Positions 1-8,418 of a DNA stretch of 46,853 bases are shown one piece after another. Both the position numbers and the translations under genes were made by a program. The notes beneath the pieces were generated by a model. The model had not been told where the DNA came from and made no database searches. It saw only the letters and a list, made by a program, of their open reading frames with translations. Each line of letters opens with the position of its first letter. Position 1 is the stretch's first letter. Origin of the DNA: JACCZR01 sp963844805 (GTDB lineage: Bacteria > Actinomycetota > Thermoleophilia > Solirubrobacterales > Thermoleophilaceae); contig CAWJPU010000006.1 in NCBI GenBank assembly GCA_963844805.1, positions 1-46,853 on the forward strand, given 5' to 3'.

Positions 1-703
1 ACCACGCGCATCGGCCGGGAGGCGAAGTAGGTGTAGGGCCCCGCGTTCTGGACCACCACGGTGACCGCCTCGATCTCCTGGCCGTCGGCCCGGAGGCGCA
101 CCCGGGGCGGATTGACCAGGTAGCGGCGGTTGAACGTCCGATCCCGCAGATCGTGTAGTACCACGGTCCGAACTTGGCCTTGCGGTAGGGGTGGGAGTCC
201 ACCCGCTCGACGACCGAGGCATCGAGCCCCACGCCAGAAGCGAACAGGAAGTGCCGGCCGTCGACCCGCCCGAGGTCGACGCGGCGGGGGCTCCAGGCGT
301 CGGCCATGCCCAGCAGGTGTTCGGTGGCGTCGACCACGTCGTCGGGGATGCCGAGGATGCGGCAGTAGACGTTGGTGGCCCCACCCGGCAGGCAGGTCAG
401 GGGGGTATCGGTGCCCACCAGGCCGTTGGCCGCCTCATTGACGGTGCCGTCGCCGCCGAAGGCCACCACCACGTCGTAGCCCTCTTGCGCCGCTTCCCGG
501 CAGAGCTGGGTGGCGTGCTCGCGCTTCTCGGTATCGATCGCCTCGACCGAGTAACGCGACTGCAGCGCGTAGACCACGAGGTTGCGCAACCGGTCGGAGA
601 CCGTGGTGGCGTAGGGGTTCACGATCACCAGCATCCGGCGCTGGGGCGTTCGGTCGGGAAGCAGGCGCTCCGCGAGTTCCTCGGCGCGTTCGATCGTGGC
701 CAC
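1..703 (-). CDS. Diacylglycerol/lipid kinase (DAGK catalytic domain), C-terminus cut by window edge, one frameshift
   Basis: ATP-dependent lipid kinase of the DAGK/YegS family, which phosphorylates diacylglycerol or related lipids at the membrane. A GTG start at 703 gives VATIERAEELAERLLP, then the strand-initial MLVIVNPYA, the nucleotide loop FGGDGTVNEAANGL, the LPGGATNVYCRILG motif and FASGVGLDASVVERV. After GPWYYTICGIG (about position 150) the frame breaks. The neighbouring frame continues with TFNRRYLVNPPRVRLRADG and VTVVVQNAGPYTYFASRPMRV, so one base is probably missing in a G run. The gene runs off the start of the window. Family assignment is firm; the lipid substrate is not known. Confidence 0.85.
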   Translation of the reverse strand, partial: MATIERAEELAERLLPDRTPQRRMLVIVNPYATTVSDRLRNLVVYALQSRYSVEAIDTEKREHATQLCREAAQEGYDVVVAFGGDGTVNEAANGLVGTDTPLTCLPGGATNVYCRILGIPDDVVDATEHLLGMADAWSPRRVDLGRVDGRHFLFASGVGLDASVVERVDSHPYRKAKFGPWYYTICGIGRSTAATWSIRPGCASGPTARRSRRSPWWSRTRGPTPTSPPGRCAW

Positions 704-753
704 GAACGATCAACCCCGGCCGGGGCGCCGAGTTACCTGAGCGCGTGCTCGAA

Positions 754-1970
754 TCAGCAGATGATGATGAGAGTGCAGCCCCCGCCACCGCCGCCACCGC
801 CCCGCCGCCACCGCCCACCCCCGCCGTCACCGGCGCTGGGCGGCGGCGCGGGCGGAAGGCTCGGGGTGGGGTTCGCAGGGGCGGGGCAGAACGAGCCGGC
901 TCCCGCGTTTCCGCCGCTCACCTGGGCGAATGCTTGCCACGCGGGCTTGGGGGCTCCCGAGCGGGAGAACAGCCCGGTGTTGATCCCCCACCAGTTGTCC
1001 TCCCCGCAGCGGGCGCGCGGTCGCGCCAGGAGAACCAGACCACCATGCCCACCCTCAAGCGCCGGCGGGCCCTGGCGAACCCGCGGTAGATACCGGACAG
1101 TCGCGCGGCCTGACCGGCCTGGGTGGTCTTGTAGGCGGCCGAGAAGCCGTTGGCCCGGCCGTCGGTGCCCCAGCCGACCTCGGTGACCCAGACCTGCTTG
1201 CGGCGATCGCCCCCGCGGCGCATGACCGACCGCGCCCGCTTGACCGTGCCGATCACGCCGCTTGCGGTGCGTGAGTAGGAGTTCACGGCGACGACGTCGA
1301 ACAGCCGCCGGCCCCGCCTGCGATAGAGCGCCCTGAGGTAGCGGGTCATGGGAACGCCTTTGCGGTTGCGGGTCTGCGGCAGGCCCGCCGTCACCAGCTT
1401 TGCCCGCCGGTCGCCCTTCTTCATGGCCGACCGAGCCGACCGCAGCATGCTCACGTAGCCACGGGCGCTTGGCCGCCCGTTCCAGTACGCCGGGTAGTTG
1501 GGCTCGTTCCAGATCTGCCACGCCGTGATGGGCCGCTTCGGGACATCGGGCCGCTCGCGCCAGAACCGTCCACGTCGTCCGTAGCGCCTCACCGCATCGC
1601 GCACAAAGCGCGCGAAAGCCCGCTTGCCGCTACGGGAGCGCGGTGGGTACTGAGCCTTCCGCGCGGCGAAGGGTGGGGACCCGCTCAGCACGGGGAGCAT
1701 GCGCAGGCCGGCGCGGGCGACGCTGGCGACCACCTGGTCGTAAGCCGCCCAGTGGCGGGCGCCACGTCGGGGCTCGACCACCGGCCAGAGCAGCGCGAAG
1801 CGGTAGGTGCCCGCACCGCCGCGGTGCATTCGGATCAGCTCGCCGTTGCTTGGTGTGGTCCACGCCTGAAGCCCGTAGAAGCTGCGCGGGGCCGCGCCGG
1901 CGGACGGCGCGCCGGCGAGTGCGATCGCGGCCAGCGCGAGGCCGATGGCGAGCGTGCGGCTGGCCGTCAC
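754..1970 (-). CDS. Secreted glycoside hydrolase-like protein (TIM-barrel, clan GH-A type), frameshifted near the C-terminus
   Basis: Probable secreted glycosidase. The GTG start gives an Ala-rich signal peptide (about residues 1-27, ending GAPSAGAA). The barrel carries ITAWQIWNEPNYPAYWNG, whose NEP Glu is the likely acid/base, and QVWVTEVGWGTDG, whose Glu is the likely nucleophile, as in clan GH-A enzymes (GH5/GH39-like). Near position 1015 the frame shifts, and the other frame continues EDNWWGINTGLFSRSGAPKPAWQAFAQV, the usual last strand and helix. The tail is Pro- then Gly-rich and ends CTLIIIC at a TGA at 754. Substrate cannot be read from sequence. It is convergent with nothing; the next gene on the same strand starts upstream of 1987. 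Confidence 0.75.
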
Positions 1971-1986
1971 CGGTCAAGGGTAACCC

Positions 1987-3018
1987 CTACCCGCCGGGCG
2001 GGGTCGCCTCGAAGTGGACTGCGCCGTCGACCTCGACCTCGCGCACCCGTCCCTCGTTGAGCAGGAGGTCGGTGTGGCCCAGAACCTCCGAGAGGGTCAG
2101 ATAGGCCTGAGTCACCGCGATGTTGCCCCACAGCGCCTGGGCGAGCTCGTGGGCGGTTCGCGGGCGCTCGGCGATGAGCCCGTACAGCTTCTCCGCCCGC
2201 CGGGTGTGCATCCGGAAGCGCTCCTCGATCAGTTCGCGGTGGTCCGTGATCGGGTCGCCGTGTCCTGGCAGCACCAGCTCGAGGTCCATCTCCGCTGTCC
2301 GCCGCAGGGACTCCAGGTACGTGACCAGCGCCTGGGGTCGATCGGTGGCGCCGGGCTCGCGTGGGCGAGTGATCAGGGGGTTGGAAGAGATGTGCTTGAG
2401 GAGGTGATCGGCGGCCAGAAGGGTCTTCCGCTCGTGGTCCAGGAAGACGGTGTCGGTGGGCGAGTGGCCGGGCCGAAAGCAGACCTGGAGGCTGCGGTCG
2501 CGCAACTCGACCACCTCGCCGTCACGCAGCGGACGGGTCACGTCGACCGGAGCGCCCCATCCCCGAAAGCTGCGCGACACGGCCTGTAACGCGGTTGCCA
2601 CATCCTCCGGGATGCCATGGCGCAGCATGACTTGGCGGGCGAACTCGTCGTCGGCCTCGGATTCGTCGCCGAAGCGCGAGACGAAGGGCACGGCGACGTC
2701 GATGGCCGCGACCTCGGCCTCCGAGCGCTTGGCCACCAGCCCGACCAGCCCCAGATGGTCGATGTGCTGGTGGGTGAGGATCACCAGCTCGATGTCCTCG
2801 AGCTGGTGGCCGCGCGCTTCGATGCCGCGCTGGAGCTCGTCGAAGGAGGAGCCCGAGTTGGGCCCCGCATCGACCAAGGTCAGCGGGTCGTCCTCGATCA
2901 GGTAGACGTTGACCCGGCCCACCGCGAACGGCGTGGGGACGGCGATGCGGTGGATGCCCTGCGCCGCGGCGGGCGCGTAGGGGTCGGGCTCCGTTCGCTG
3001 GTCCTGGCGGACGCTCAG
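1987..3018 (-). CDS. Metallo-beta-lactamase-fold hydrolase (glyoxalase II/LACTB2-like), probable CTG start
   Basis: Zinc-dependent hydrolase of the MBL superfamily. Visible motifs are VDAGPNSG, the metal site LTHQHIDHLGL (HxHxDH), FRPGHSPTDT, LLAADHLL and LPGHGDP, followed by a winged-helix-like C-terminal part (RPRTAHELAQALWG...TLSEVLGHTDLLLNEGRV) typical of LACTB2-like proteins. The N-terminal strand GIHRIAVPTPFAVGRVNVYLIE is intact. Between it and the phosphohexomutase stop there is no ATG, GTG or TTG in frame. The only candidate is CTG at 3018, overlapping the upstream TGA as CTGA. The next in-frame GTG would delete the first strand. It is likely co-transcribed with the upstream mutase. 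Substrate unknown. Confidence 0.8.
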   Translation of the reverse strand: MSVRQDQRTEPDPYAPAAAQGIHRIAVPTPFAVGRVNVYLIEDDPLTLVDAGPNSGSSFDELQRGIEARGHQLEDIELVILTHQHIDHLGLVGLVAKRSEAEVAAIDVAVPFVSRFGDESEADDEFARQVMLRHGIPEDVATALQAVSRSFRGWGAPVDVTRPLRDGEVVELRDRSLQVCFRPGHSPTDTVFLDHERKTLLAADHLLKHISSNPLITRPREPGATDRPQALVTYLESLRRTAEMDLELVLPGHGDPITDHRELIEERFRMHTRRAEKLYGLIAERPRTAHELAQALWGNIAVTQAYLTLSEVLGHTDLLLNEGRVREVEVDGAVHFEATPPGG

Positions 3019-4430
3019 GCCCGGATCAGCTCTAGCACCTCGTCGCGCTTCTCCTCCATGTGCTGGGCGGACAAGAGCGACTCCAGGTTGAGACGCAGCA
3101 GGGGCTCGGTGTTGGAGGGCCGGACGTTGAAGTGCCAGTCCTCGTAGTCGACCGACACGCCGTCGAGCCAGGACAGCTCGGCGTCCGAGTAGCGCTCGGC
3201 CAGTTCGTTCATCTTGGCCTCCTGGTCTGAGACCTCGGAGTTGATCTCGCCCGAGATGAAGTAGTTGGAGCGCAGCGGCTCGAGCAGCTCGCCCAGCGTC
3301 GCGCCCCGCGAGGAGAGCAGCTCGAGCACCAGCAGGGCCGGCAGCGTGCCGGAGTCGGCGTTGTAGAAGTCGCGGAAGTAGTAGTGGCCCGAGACCTCGC
3401 CGCCGAAGGCCGCGCCCTCGTCGCGCATGCGGGTCTTGAAGAAGGCGTGGCCCACGCGGTTGACGTGGGCTGTGCCGCCGGCGGCCTCGACGCGGTCGCG
3501 GACCGCGCGGCTCGCGCGCACGTCGTAGAGGATCGCCGCGCCCGGCTCCTTGGCCAGGACAGCCTCGGCCAGCAGCGCACAGAGGAAGTCGCCGTCCACG
3601 AAGGTGCCGGTCTCGTCGATGAAGAAGCAGCGGTCGGCGTCGCCGTCCCACGCGATGCCGAGTTGCGCGCCGGCGTCGCGCACCTTCTTGATGATGAAGC
3701 GCCGGTTCTCCTCGAGCAGCGGGTTGGGCTCGTGGTCGGGGAAGTTGCCGTCGGGCTCCCAGTAGGTCGGCACCTGGTCCAGCGGCAGCTGGTTGAGGAC
3801 GGGGCCGACCATTGGGCCTGCCATCCCGTTGCCGCCGTCGAGAACCACCCGCGTCGGCTCGATCGCCTTGGGGTCGATCCAGCTCAGCGCGGCCTCGCGG
3901 AACTCCTGCCCGACCTCGACGTGCTCGCGCTCGCCCGGCTGGTCGACGGGCGGCCCCGGCTCGCCCTCGGCGACCAGGTCGCGGATCTCCCCGATGCCCG
4001 AGTCTCCGGACAGGGCGATGGAGCCGCGCCGGACGAGCTTGGCGCCGGTGTAGGCCTTGGGGTTGTGGGAGGCCGTGCACATCAGCCCCCCGTCGAGGCC
4101 GCGAGAGCCGACGGCGAAGTAGAGCATCTCGGTGCCCACCATCCCGACGTCCACGACGTGCGCGCCCTCGTCGATCAGCCCCTGGGCGTAGCGGTCGGCG
4201 AGCTCGGGAGCCGACAGCCGCATGTCCCGCCCGAGCCCCACCTGTAGCTCGCCCGGCGTGGTTCCCTCGAGGTCGGCGAGCACACGCGCAAAGGCGCGCC
4301 CGACCCGGTAGGCGACGGCCTCATCGATCTGGTCCGGGTACAACCCTCGGACGTCGTAGGCCTTGAAGATGCTCGGGTCCACCTCGGGCACGGGCGGGGA
4401 CTCTAGAGGCGCGTAATCAGAGCCAGCCAC
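3015..4430 (-). CDS. Phosphomannomutase/phosphoglucomutase (alpha-D-phosphohexomutase)
   Basis: Interconverts hexose 6- and 1-phosphates, feeding nucleotide-sugar synthesis for the glycan genes nearby. All four family landmarks are present: the phosphoserine loop MCTASHNPKAYTG (Ser about residue 121), the Mg loop WDGDADRC (about 262-267), the sugar-binding GGEVSGHYYF loop and the C-terminal phosphate-binding RPSNTEPLLRLN. The length of 471 residues is normal and the frame is intact. An ATG at 4430 overlaps the end of corA by 14 bases; an in-frame GTG at about 4384 (VDPSIFKAYDVRG) is an equally plausible start. The stop overlaps the next gene as CTGA, suggesting translational coupling. PMM versus PGM specificity cannot be decided. 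Confidence 0.9.
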   Translation of the reverse strand: MAGSDYAPLESPPVPEVDPSIFKAYDVRGLYPDQIDEAVAYRVGRAFARVLADLEGTTPGELQVGLGRDMRLSAPELADRYAQGLIDEGAHVVDVGMVGTEMLYFAVGSRGLDGGLMCTASHNPKAYTGAKLVRRGSIALSGDSGIGEIRDLVAEGEPGPPVDQPGEREHVEVGQEFREAALSWIDPKAIEPTRVVLDGGNGMAGPMVGPVLNQLPLDQVPTYWEPDGNFPDHEPNPLLEENRRFIIKKVRDAGAQLGIAWDGDADRCFFIDETGTFVDGDFLCALLAEAVLAKEPGAAILYDVRASRAVRDRVEAAGGTAHVNRVGHAFFKTRMRDEGAAFGGEVSGHYYFRDFYNADSGTLPALLVLELLSSRGATLGELLEPLRSNYFISGEINSEVSDQEAKMNELAERYSDAELSWLDGVSVDYEDWHFNVRPSNTEPLLRLNLESLLSAQHMEEKRDEVLELIRA

Positions 4431-5328
4431 GCCTTCGGAAGAAGGCGAGCATGCCCACCAGCAGGGCGACCATCGCCGAGATGATCACCCAGAAGGCGCC
4501 GGTGTCGCCCTCGCCCGGCACGCCGACGTTCATGCCCCAGATGCTGGCCACGAGGGTGAGGGGGAGGATCACGACGCTGAACGCGGTCAGCACGCGCAGG
4601 ACGTCGTTGACGCGGTGGGCGAGCACCGACTCGTTGGTGTCCTCGAGCGCCTCGATGACCTCCTTGTAGTTCTCGAGCATGTCCCAGATGCGCTCCGAGG
4701 CGTCGACGATGTCGTCGAAGTAGACGTCGAGGTCGTCGGCCAGGTAGCGCTGCTTGGTGCGCTCGAGGTCGCGAAGCACGGTGCGCTGCGGGCGGATCAC
4801 CTTGCGGAAGTTGATGATCTCCTGCTTGACGTTGGAGATCTCGCGCACGACCTCCTCGGAGCGGCCCTCGAAGATCTCCTGCTCGATGCGCTCCAGCTTG
4901 TTCCCGATCTTGCGCAGGATCGGGAAGCAGTAGTCGAAGCAGTCGTCGACGATCTTGTAGAGGAGGTAGCCCGAGCCCTTGGACATCAGGGCGTCGCGCG
5001 AGTCCTCGGAGGAGCGGCAGCGCTCGAACAGGTACTGCACGGGGGGCAGCGGGCTGTTGGGCAGCGTGATCAGGTAGTCGGGCCCGACGAAGATGTCCAG
5101 CTCGGTGGCGTTCAGGCGCCCCACCGACTTGTCGAACACCGGGAAGTGCAGGACGATGAACAGGTAGTCGTCGTACTCGTCGATCTTCGGCCGCTGATTG
5201 CGCGACAGGACGTCCTCGTAGTCCAGCGGGTGGAAGTCGAAGTGCTCCTCCAGCCAGGCCCGCTCGACGGGACGCGGGGTCTCGATGTCCAGCCAGCGCA
5301 GCGCCGGGCGCCTGGACCTCCTCGACAT
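4417..5328 (-). CDS. corA: CorA-type magnesium/cobalt transporter
   Basis: Pentameric inner-membrane Mg2+/Co2+ channel. The cytoplasmic part has the expected FHPLDYEDVLSRNQRPKIDEYDDYLFIVLHFP region and a long coiled-coil stalk helix (FDYCFPILRKIGNKLERIEQEI through NVKQEIINFRKVI). Two membrane helices end the protein: VLTAFSVVILPLTLVASIWGMNV, with the selectivity motif GMN, and FWVIISAMVALLVGMLAFF followed by a positive tail (RRRGWL). It has 303 residues, slightly short at the N-terminus. The ATG at 5328 is preceded by an in-frame TAG, so the start cannot move far upstream unless a base is wrong there. Confidence 0.93.
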   Translation of the reverse strand: MSRRSRRPALRWLDIETPRPVERAWLEEHFDFHPLDYEDVLSRNQRPKIDEYDDYLFIVLHFPVFDKSVGRLNATELDIFVGPDYLITLPNSPLPPVQYLFERCRSSEDSRDALMSKGSGYLLYKIVDDCFDYCFPILRKIGNKLERIEQEIFEGRSEEVVREISNVKQEIINFRKVIRPQRTVLRDLERTKQRYLADDLDVYFDDIVDASERIWDMLENYKEVIEALEDTNESVLAHRVNDVLRVLTAFSVVILPLTLVASIWGMNVGVPGEGDTGAFWVIISAMVALLVGMLAFFRRRGWL

Positions 5329-5339
5329 TGGGCTCTAGG

Positions 5340-5441
5340 TCAGGAGCGGGCGGACCGCCGACGGCGGCTCGCGTGCGCCTGAGCCTGGGCCTGGGAAGGC
5401 TCGGCATGGCTACTGAGCGGGTCGTCGTCGGGAACCGGCAT
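5340..5441 (-). CDS. Small ORF (33 aa) with its own -10 box, ahead of corA
   Basis: Not recognised. It encodes MPVPDDDPLSSHAEPSQAQA followed by an Arg-rich end (SRRRRSARS) and stops 11 bases before the corA start. A TAGACT box lies 8 bases before its ATG, the same geometry as other leaderless starts here. It could be a leader peptide for corA, the N-terminus of CorA separated by an indel (the corA start looks a little short), or chance. Confidence 0.35.
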   Translation of the reverse strand: MPVPDDDPLSSHAEPSQAQAQAHASRRRRSARS

Positions 5442-5449
5442 CCGACTCG

Positions 5450-5455
5450 AGTCTA
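5450..5455 (-). promoter_or_regulatory. Probable -10 box (TAGACT) upstream of the corA leader ORF
   Basis: TAGACT on the minus strand, 8 bases upstream of an ATG at 5441. The first three bases are also the stop codon of the FkbM gene. It matches the TAnnnT boxes in front of mihF, rpoZ, dtd, infB and rpsO. Confidence 0.45.
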
Positions 5456-6316
5456 ACCCTCCAAGGAGGGCGTGAAGTGATCGAGGTAGAGCCCGTAGCC
5501 GAGCTCCAGCTCTGCCACCGAGCCGCGGCAAGGTGACGAGGTCCTCCAGGAAGTGGTAGCTCCGACACCGCCAGCTTCGGCCGGAAGCGCTCGAGCGAGG
5601 CGCGGGCGCCGCGCAGCGCACGCTCCTCCGCTCCCTCGACGTCCAGCTTGGGGAAGTCCACCCGCTTCAGCTCGCCGGACTGGACGAGGGCGTCGACTGA
5701 GGTCGCGGTCACGCTCTGCTCACCGTTGCCGATGACGTGGGCGCGTAGCCGGGGAGAACGTCAGCTCCTCGCCGGGCGCGTCCCACAGCGCGTGCTCGAC
5801 CAGCTGCACCCGTTCCGCCAGCGCCGGGTTGGCAACGAGGTTGCGCTGCAGCTGCCCGAGGTCGCGCTCGTCGAACTCGCAACACGCGACGCGACGTCCG
5901 GGGCCCCACCGGTCGGCGACCAGCAGGGTGGTGTCGCCCATCTCGCTGCCGCCATCGACGACGACGTCGCCCGGCTCGGGCGCGATCACCACACCGCCGC
6001 GGCGAAGCGCGTACTGGTAAGGGAAGAAGAACTCGACCACCTGCGTGGGTAGGCCGATCAGCCGGATCGGGCCCCTCGGTGCCGGGAACTTCGTACGTGC
6101 CCATCTCGGATGATCCCCTCACCGGGACCCACCCGCATCGTCGCGTCGACCCGCGCCGCCTCCCCAGAAGCGCGAGAGCGGCACCCGGGGAGCGACGTGA
6201 CGCGGCCCGAGCACACGAAGCGCCAGGAGCTGGACGAGGATCTCGCGGGACGTGGCTCGCGGTGTCTCGCGGCCCTCAGGATCTCCGAACAGCCGTTCAG
6301 CGACGTGGCCGGCCAC
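5453..6316 (-). pseudogene. FkbM-family SAM-dependent methyltransferase, several frameshifts
   Basis: Glycan or natural-product O-methyltransferase family. Pieces recovered in successive frames, in order: VAGHVAERLFGDPEGRE, SREILVQLLALRVLGPR, VDATMRVGPGE, YEVPGTEGPIRLIGLP, QVVEFFFPYQYALRRGG, the SAM-binding region PGDVVVDGGSEMGDTTLL, CEFDERDLGQLQRNL, the family signature FPKLDVEGAEERALRGA, RFRPKLAVS, YHFLEDLVTLP and the closing ELELGYGLYLDHFTPSLEG. At least four single-base shifts are needed, more per kilobase than anywhere else in the window. They may be sequence errors or genuine decay. The GTG start at 6316 is supported by a TATTTT box 9 bases upstream. It belongs with the adjacent glycosyltransferases. 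Confidence 0.7.
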
Positions 6317-6325
6317 CGCGCCAAA

Positions 6326-6331
6326 ATAGCC
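6326..6331 (-). promoter_or_regulatory. Probable -10 box (TATTTT) for the FkbM gene
   Basis: TATTTT read on the minus strand, about 9 bases upstream of the GTG at 6316, implying a leaderless or nearly leaderless transcript. It sits 44 bases from the oppositely oriented box of the glycosyltransferase. Confidence 0.45.
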
Positions 6332-6374
6332 ACGAGCGCGGCCCCTCCGCGTGCGCAGGCCGCGCCGCGGCCTC

Positions 6375-6380
6375 TATCAT
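6375..6380 (+). promoter_or_regulatory. Probable -10 box (TATCAT) for the glycosyltransferase at 6390
   Basis: TATCAT ends 9 bases before the ATG at 6390. There is no Shine-Dalgarno site in between, consistent with a leaderless mRNA. This supports the ATG at 6390 over an in-frame ATG 39 bases upstream. Confidence 0.5.
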
Positions 6381-6389
6381 CGCGCGCCG

Positions 6390-7130
6390 ATGAGGCCTCC
6401 GAGCAGGTGGAGCGACGACTTCCGCCTGCGGGTGTCGATGGTGCTGCCCGCATACAACGAGGCGCCGAACATCGGTCGCGCGCTGGAGGAGGCGACCAGG
6501 CACGCGGGGCGCCTCTTCGACGACTACGAGGTGATCGTGGTGGACGACGGCTCGACCGACGCCACGGTCGAGATAGTCAACGCGTTCGCGCGCGACGAGC
6601 CGCGGGTGAGGGTCATCCGCCACGGAGGCAACCGCGGGTACGGAGAGGCGCTCAAGACGGGCTTCCTGGAGAGCGGGATGGAGTTCGTCTTCTTCACCGA
6701 CGCAGACCTGCAGTTCGACCTGGCCGAGATGGAGCGCCTCCTGCCGTTCGCGGGCACCGTCGACGTCGTCGCCGGCTACCGGCTCAAGCGCCACGACCCG
6801 CTCGGGCGAAGGCTCAACGCGCGAGCTTGGAACCTCCTCGTGCGCGTCCTGTTCTACGTGCCGGTCCGGGACATCGACTGCGCCTTCAAGCTCTTCGATC
6901 GGCGCAGGCTCTCCGACGTGGACATCGAGTCGGTCGGCGCAATGGTGAACACCGAGCTCATGGTGAAGCTGGGCCGCCGGGGCGCGAGCGTGGTGGAGGT
7001 GGGCGTGCATCATCGGCCGCGATCCGCCGGCGAGTCGCACGGCGCCAGCCCGAAAGTGATCCTGACGGCGTTCAGGGAGTTGGTCCGGATGCACAACCGC
7101 CTCAACGCGCTCGACAGCCGAGACCTTTGA
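6390..7130 (+). CDS. Family 2 glycosyltransferase, dolichyl-phosphate-mannose-synthase-like
   Basis: Transfers a sugar from a nucleotide sugar, probably to a polyprenyl phosphate, at the membrane face. The GT-A fold is complete: VSMVLPAYNEAPNIGRAL, YEVIVVDDGSTDATVEI, the donor-site FFTDADLQFDLAEM with its DxD, GYRLKRHDPLGRRLNA, VRDIDCAFKLFDRR and the C-terminal VEVGVHHRPRSAGES. It has 246 residues with no membrane anchor, as in soluble DPM1-type enzymes. The ATG at 6390 is chosen because of the -10 box just upstream. The frame is intact, unlike the neighbouring glycan genes. It probably belongs to a surface-glycan locus with the FkbM gene and the phosphohexomutase. Confidence 0.88.
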   Translation: MRPPSRWSDDFRLRVSMVLPAYNEAPNIGRALEEATRHAGRLFDDYEVIVVDDGSTDATVEIVNAFARDEPRVRVIRHGGNRGYGEALKTGFLESGMEFVFFTDADLQFDLAEMERLLPFAGTVDVVAGYRLKRHDPLGRRLNARAWNLLVRVLFYVPVRDIDCAFKLFDRRRLSDVDIESVGAMVNTELMVKLGRRGASVVEVGVHHRPRSAGESHGASPKVILTAFRELVRMHNRLNALDSRDL

Positions 7131-7146
7131 ACGGCGCGTGTTCGGC

Positions 7147-7605
7147 TCAGGAGCCGAGCAGCTCGGCGTAGAGCCTCAGATGGGCCTCGACGCAGCGCTC
7201 GATGGAGAGCTCCTCCGCGCGCCGGCGGCAGGCCTCCGTCGTTCCGAGGGCCTGGGAGAGCTCGAGCGCCTCGAGCAGGGCCGTCGCCAGGGCGGGGATG
7301 CCCATGAACGAGAAACACCGAAGGCCGTCCGGTCCGCTCCGGCCACCGGCCCGCGGCCTGGGCGTCGGTCGCGAACATCGCCTGAGCCACATCGAAGCGG
7401 TCCGCACGCAGCGACGCGTACGAGAAGGGGACGTGCGTGAGGTGCCGCTCGAGGTTGCGGCGCTCCAGCGGGCGGACGGCGGGCGCCAGTGCCGGACGAT
7501 CCGAAGGCCTTCCTCGGTAGCCCTCGTGGGTCGGCCAGGGTGGCTGGTGATCACCCGGGGGTCGGGGCCGCGTGCAGCAGCGCGTCGGCGAGCTCGCGGG
7601 CTCGA
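7147..7605 (-). pseudogene. Remnant of a family 4 glycosyltransferase with the middle missing
   Basis: N- and C-terminal pieces of a GT4 glycosyltransferase are joined without the catalytic core. The N-terminal part in one frame reads LERRNLERHLTHVPFSYASL, RADRFDVAQAMFATDAQAA, RWPERTGRPSVFSFMGIP. It is followed at once by the usual C-terminal helix LATALLEALELSQALGTTEA and SIERCVEAHLRLYAELLGS. Roughly 200 residues, including the donor-binding EX7E region, are absent, and the extreme N-terminus is also lost near 7605, where the oppositely oriented GT2 remnant begins. Either a real deletion or an assembly collapse; one or more frameshifts lie between 7330 and 7560. Confidence 0.65.
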
Positions 7606-8273
7606 CGCCGACTGCTACCGACGCGCGGCTGGCTGCGCGAGGGCCTGCGCTCGCTGGGCGAGGCTGACCTGGTCCAGGGCGCCGTCCGCCCCGACCCCGC
7701 GGTGGCCGTCGGACCCTACGACAGGACGCTGTGGGTCCTCGACGACGTCGGGCTGTGGCAGACCGCCAACCTGTTCGTGACGCGGCGGCTGTTCGACGAG
7801 GTCGGCGGGCTTCGAGGACTGGCTTCCGGTGGCGATCGGGAAGCTGATGGCCGAGGACGTGTGGTTCGGCTGGCACGCGCGCCGCCGCGGAGCACGCACG
7901 CGATTCGCCCCCGGCGCGCTGGCGCACCACGAGGTCTTCGCCCGGGGCCCGGCGGGCTTCATCTCCGAACGGCGCCGGCTCGTCTACTTCCCGGCGATCG
8001 CCCGCCGGATGCCGGAGCTGCGGGAGACGATGTTCTTCGCGCGCGTGTTCCTTTCCCGCCGGACCGCGGCGTTCGACTCGGGGTCGCCTCGCTGGCTTCG
8101 CTGCTCGCTCGCTCTGCGCTGCCCTTGGTGGGCTGGGCTCCCTACGGTCGCCTCGCCTGGCGGGAGGCCGGGGGCACGGGCTGGCGGCCCTCGCCGTGGG
8201 AGCCGCCGCGGACGGGGTGGGCTTGGTAGCCCTGATTCGTGGCACCGCGCGCTATCGCTCGCCCCTGCTGTGA
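7606..8273 (+). pseudogene. Remnant of a family 2 glycosyltransferase, 5' end missing and frameshifted
   Basis: C-terminal two thirds of a GT2 enzyme: TRGWLREGLRSLGEADLVQG, AVRPDPAVAVGPYDRTLWVL, DVGLWQTANLFVTRRLFDEV, then in another frame VAIGKLMAEDVWFGWHARRR (the ED motif of the acceptor side), ALAHHEVFARGP, and finally ALPLVGWAPYGRLAWREAG and VALIRGTARYRSPLL ending at TGA 8271-8273. The start of the fold with the donor DxD is missing. It is head-to-head with the truncated GT4 at about 7605, so one deletion may have removed both 5' ends. At least two single-base shifts are present. Confidence 0.6.
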
Positions 8274-8290
8274 AACGCGCCGGTGCGGCT

Positions 8291-8299
8291 TGTTATGCT
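8291..8299 (+). promoter_or_regulatory. Probable extended -10 promoter of the thrC leader
   Basis: TGTTATGCT is an extended -10 (TG-n-TATGCT). A TGTGAA about 18 bases upstream (8270-8275) could be the -35. Transcription would start near 8306, about 10 bases before the riboswitch. Confidence 0.5.
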
Positions 8300-8316
8300 C
8301 CCGCCAACTACATAGC

Positions 8317-8418
8317 CGTTGCATCGAGAGGGGTGGAGGGACATGGCCCGGCGAAACCCCGGCAACCATCTACGCGGCTTAGCCGCGGGAACGGTGCCAA
8401 TTCCATCGAGATGTGACG
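8317..8418 (+). ncRNA. SAM riboswitch (S-box, SAM-I class) aptamer upstream of threonine synthase
   Basis: The SAM-I core is plain: GAGAGGGGTGGAGGGA, then GGCCCGGCGAAACCCCGGCA followed by ACC, then a GC-rich P3 arm (GCGGCTTAGCCGC) and GGTGCCAATTCC. P1 is a nine-pair helix with two G-U pairs between CGTTGCATC (8317-8325) and GATGTGACG (8410-8418). I see no convincing P4 arm between GGTGCCAATTCC and the 3' strand of P1, so it may be a reduced variant of SAM-I. S-boxes bind S-adenosylmethionine and usually switch methionine or SAM genes off; here the next gene is thrC. Confidence 0.88.
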
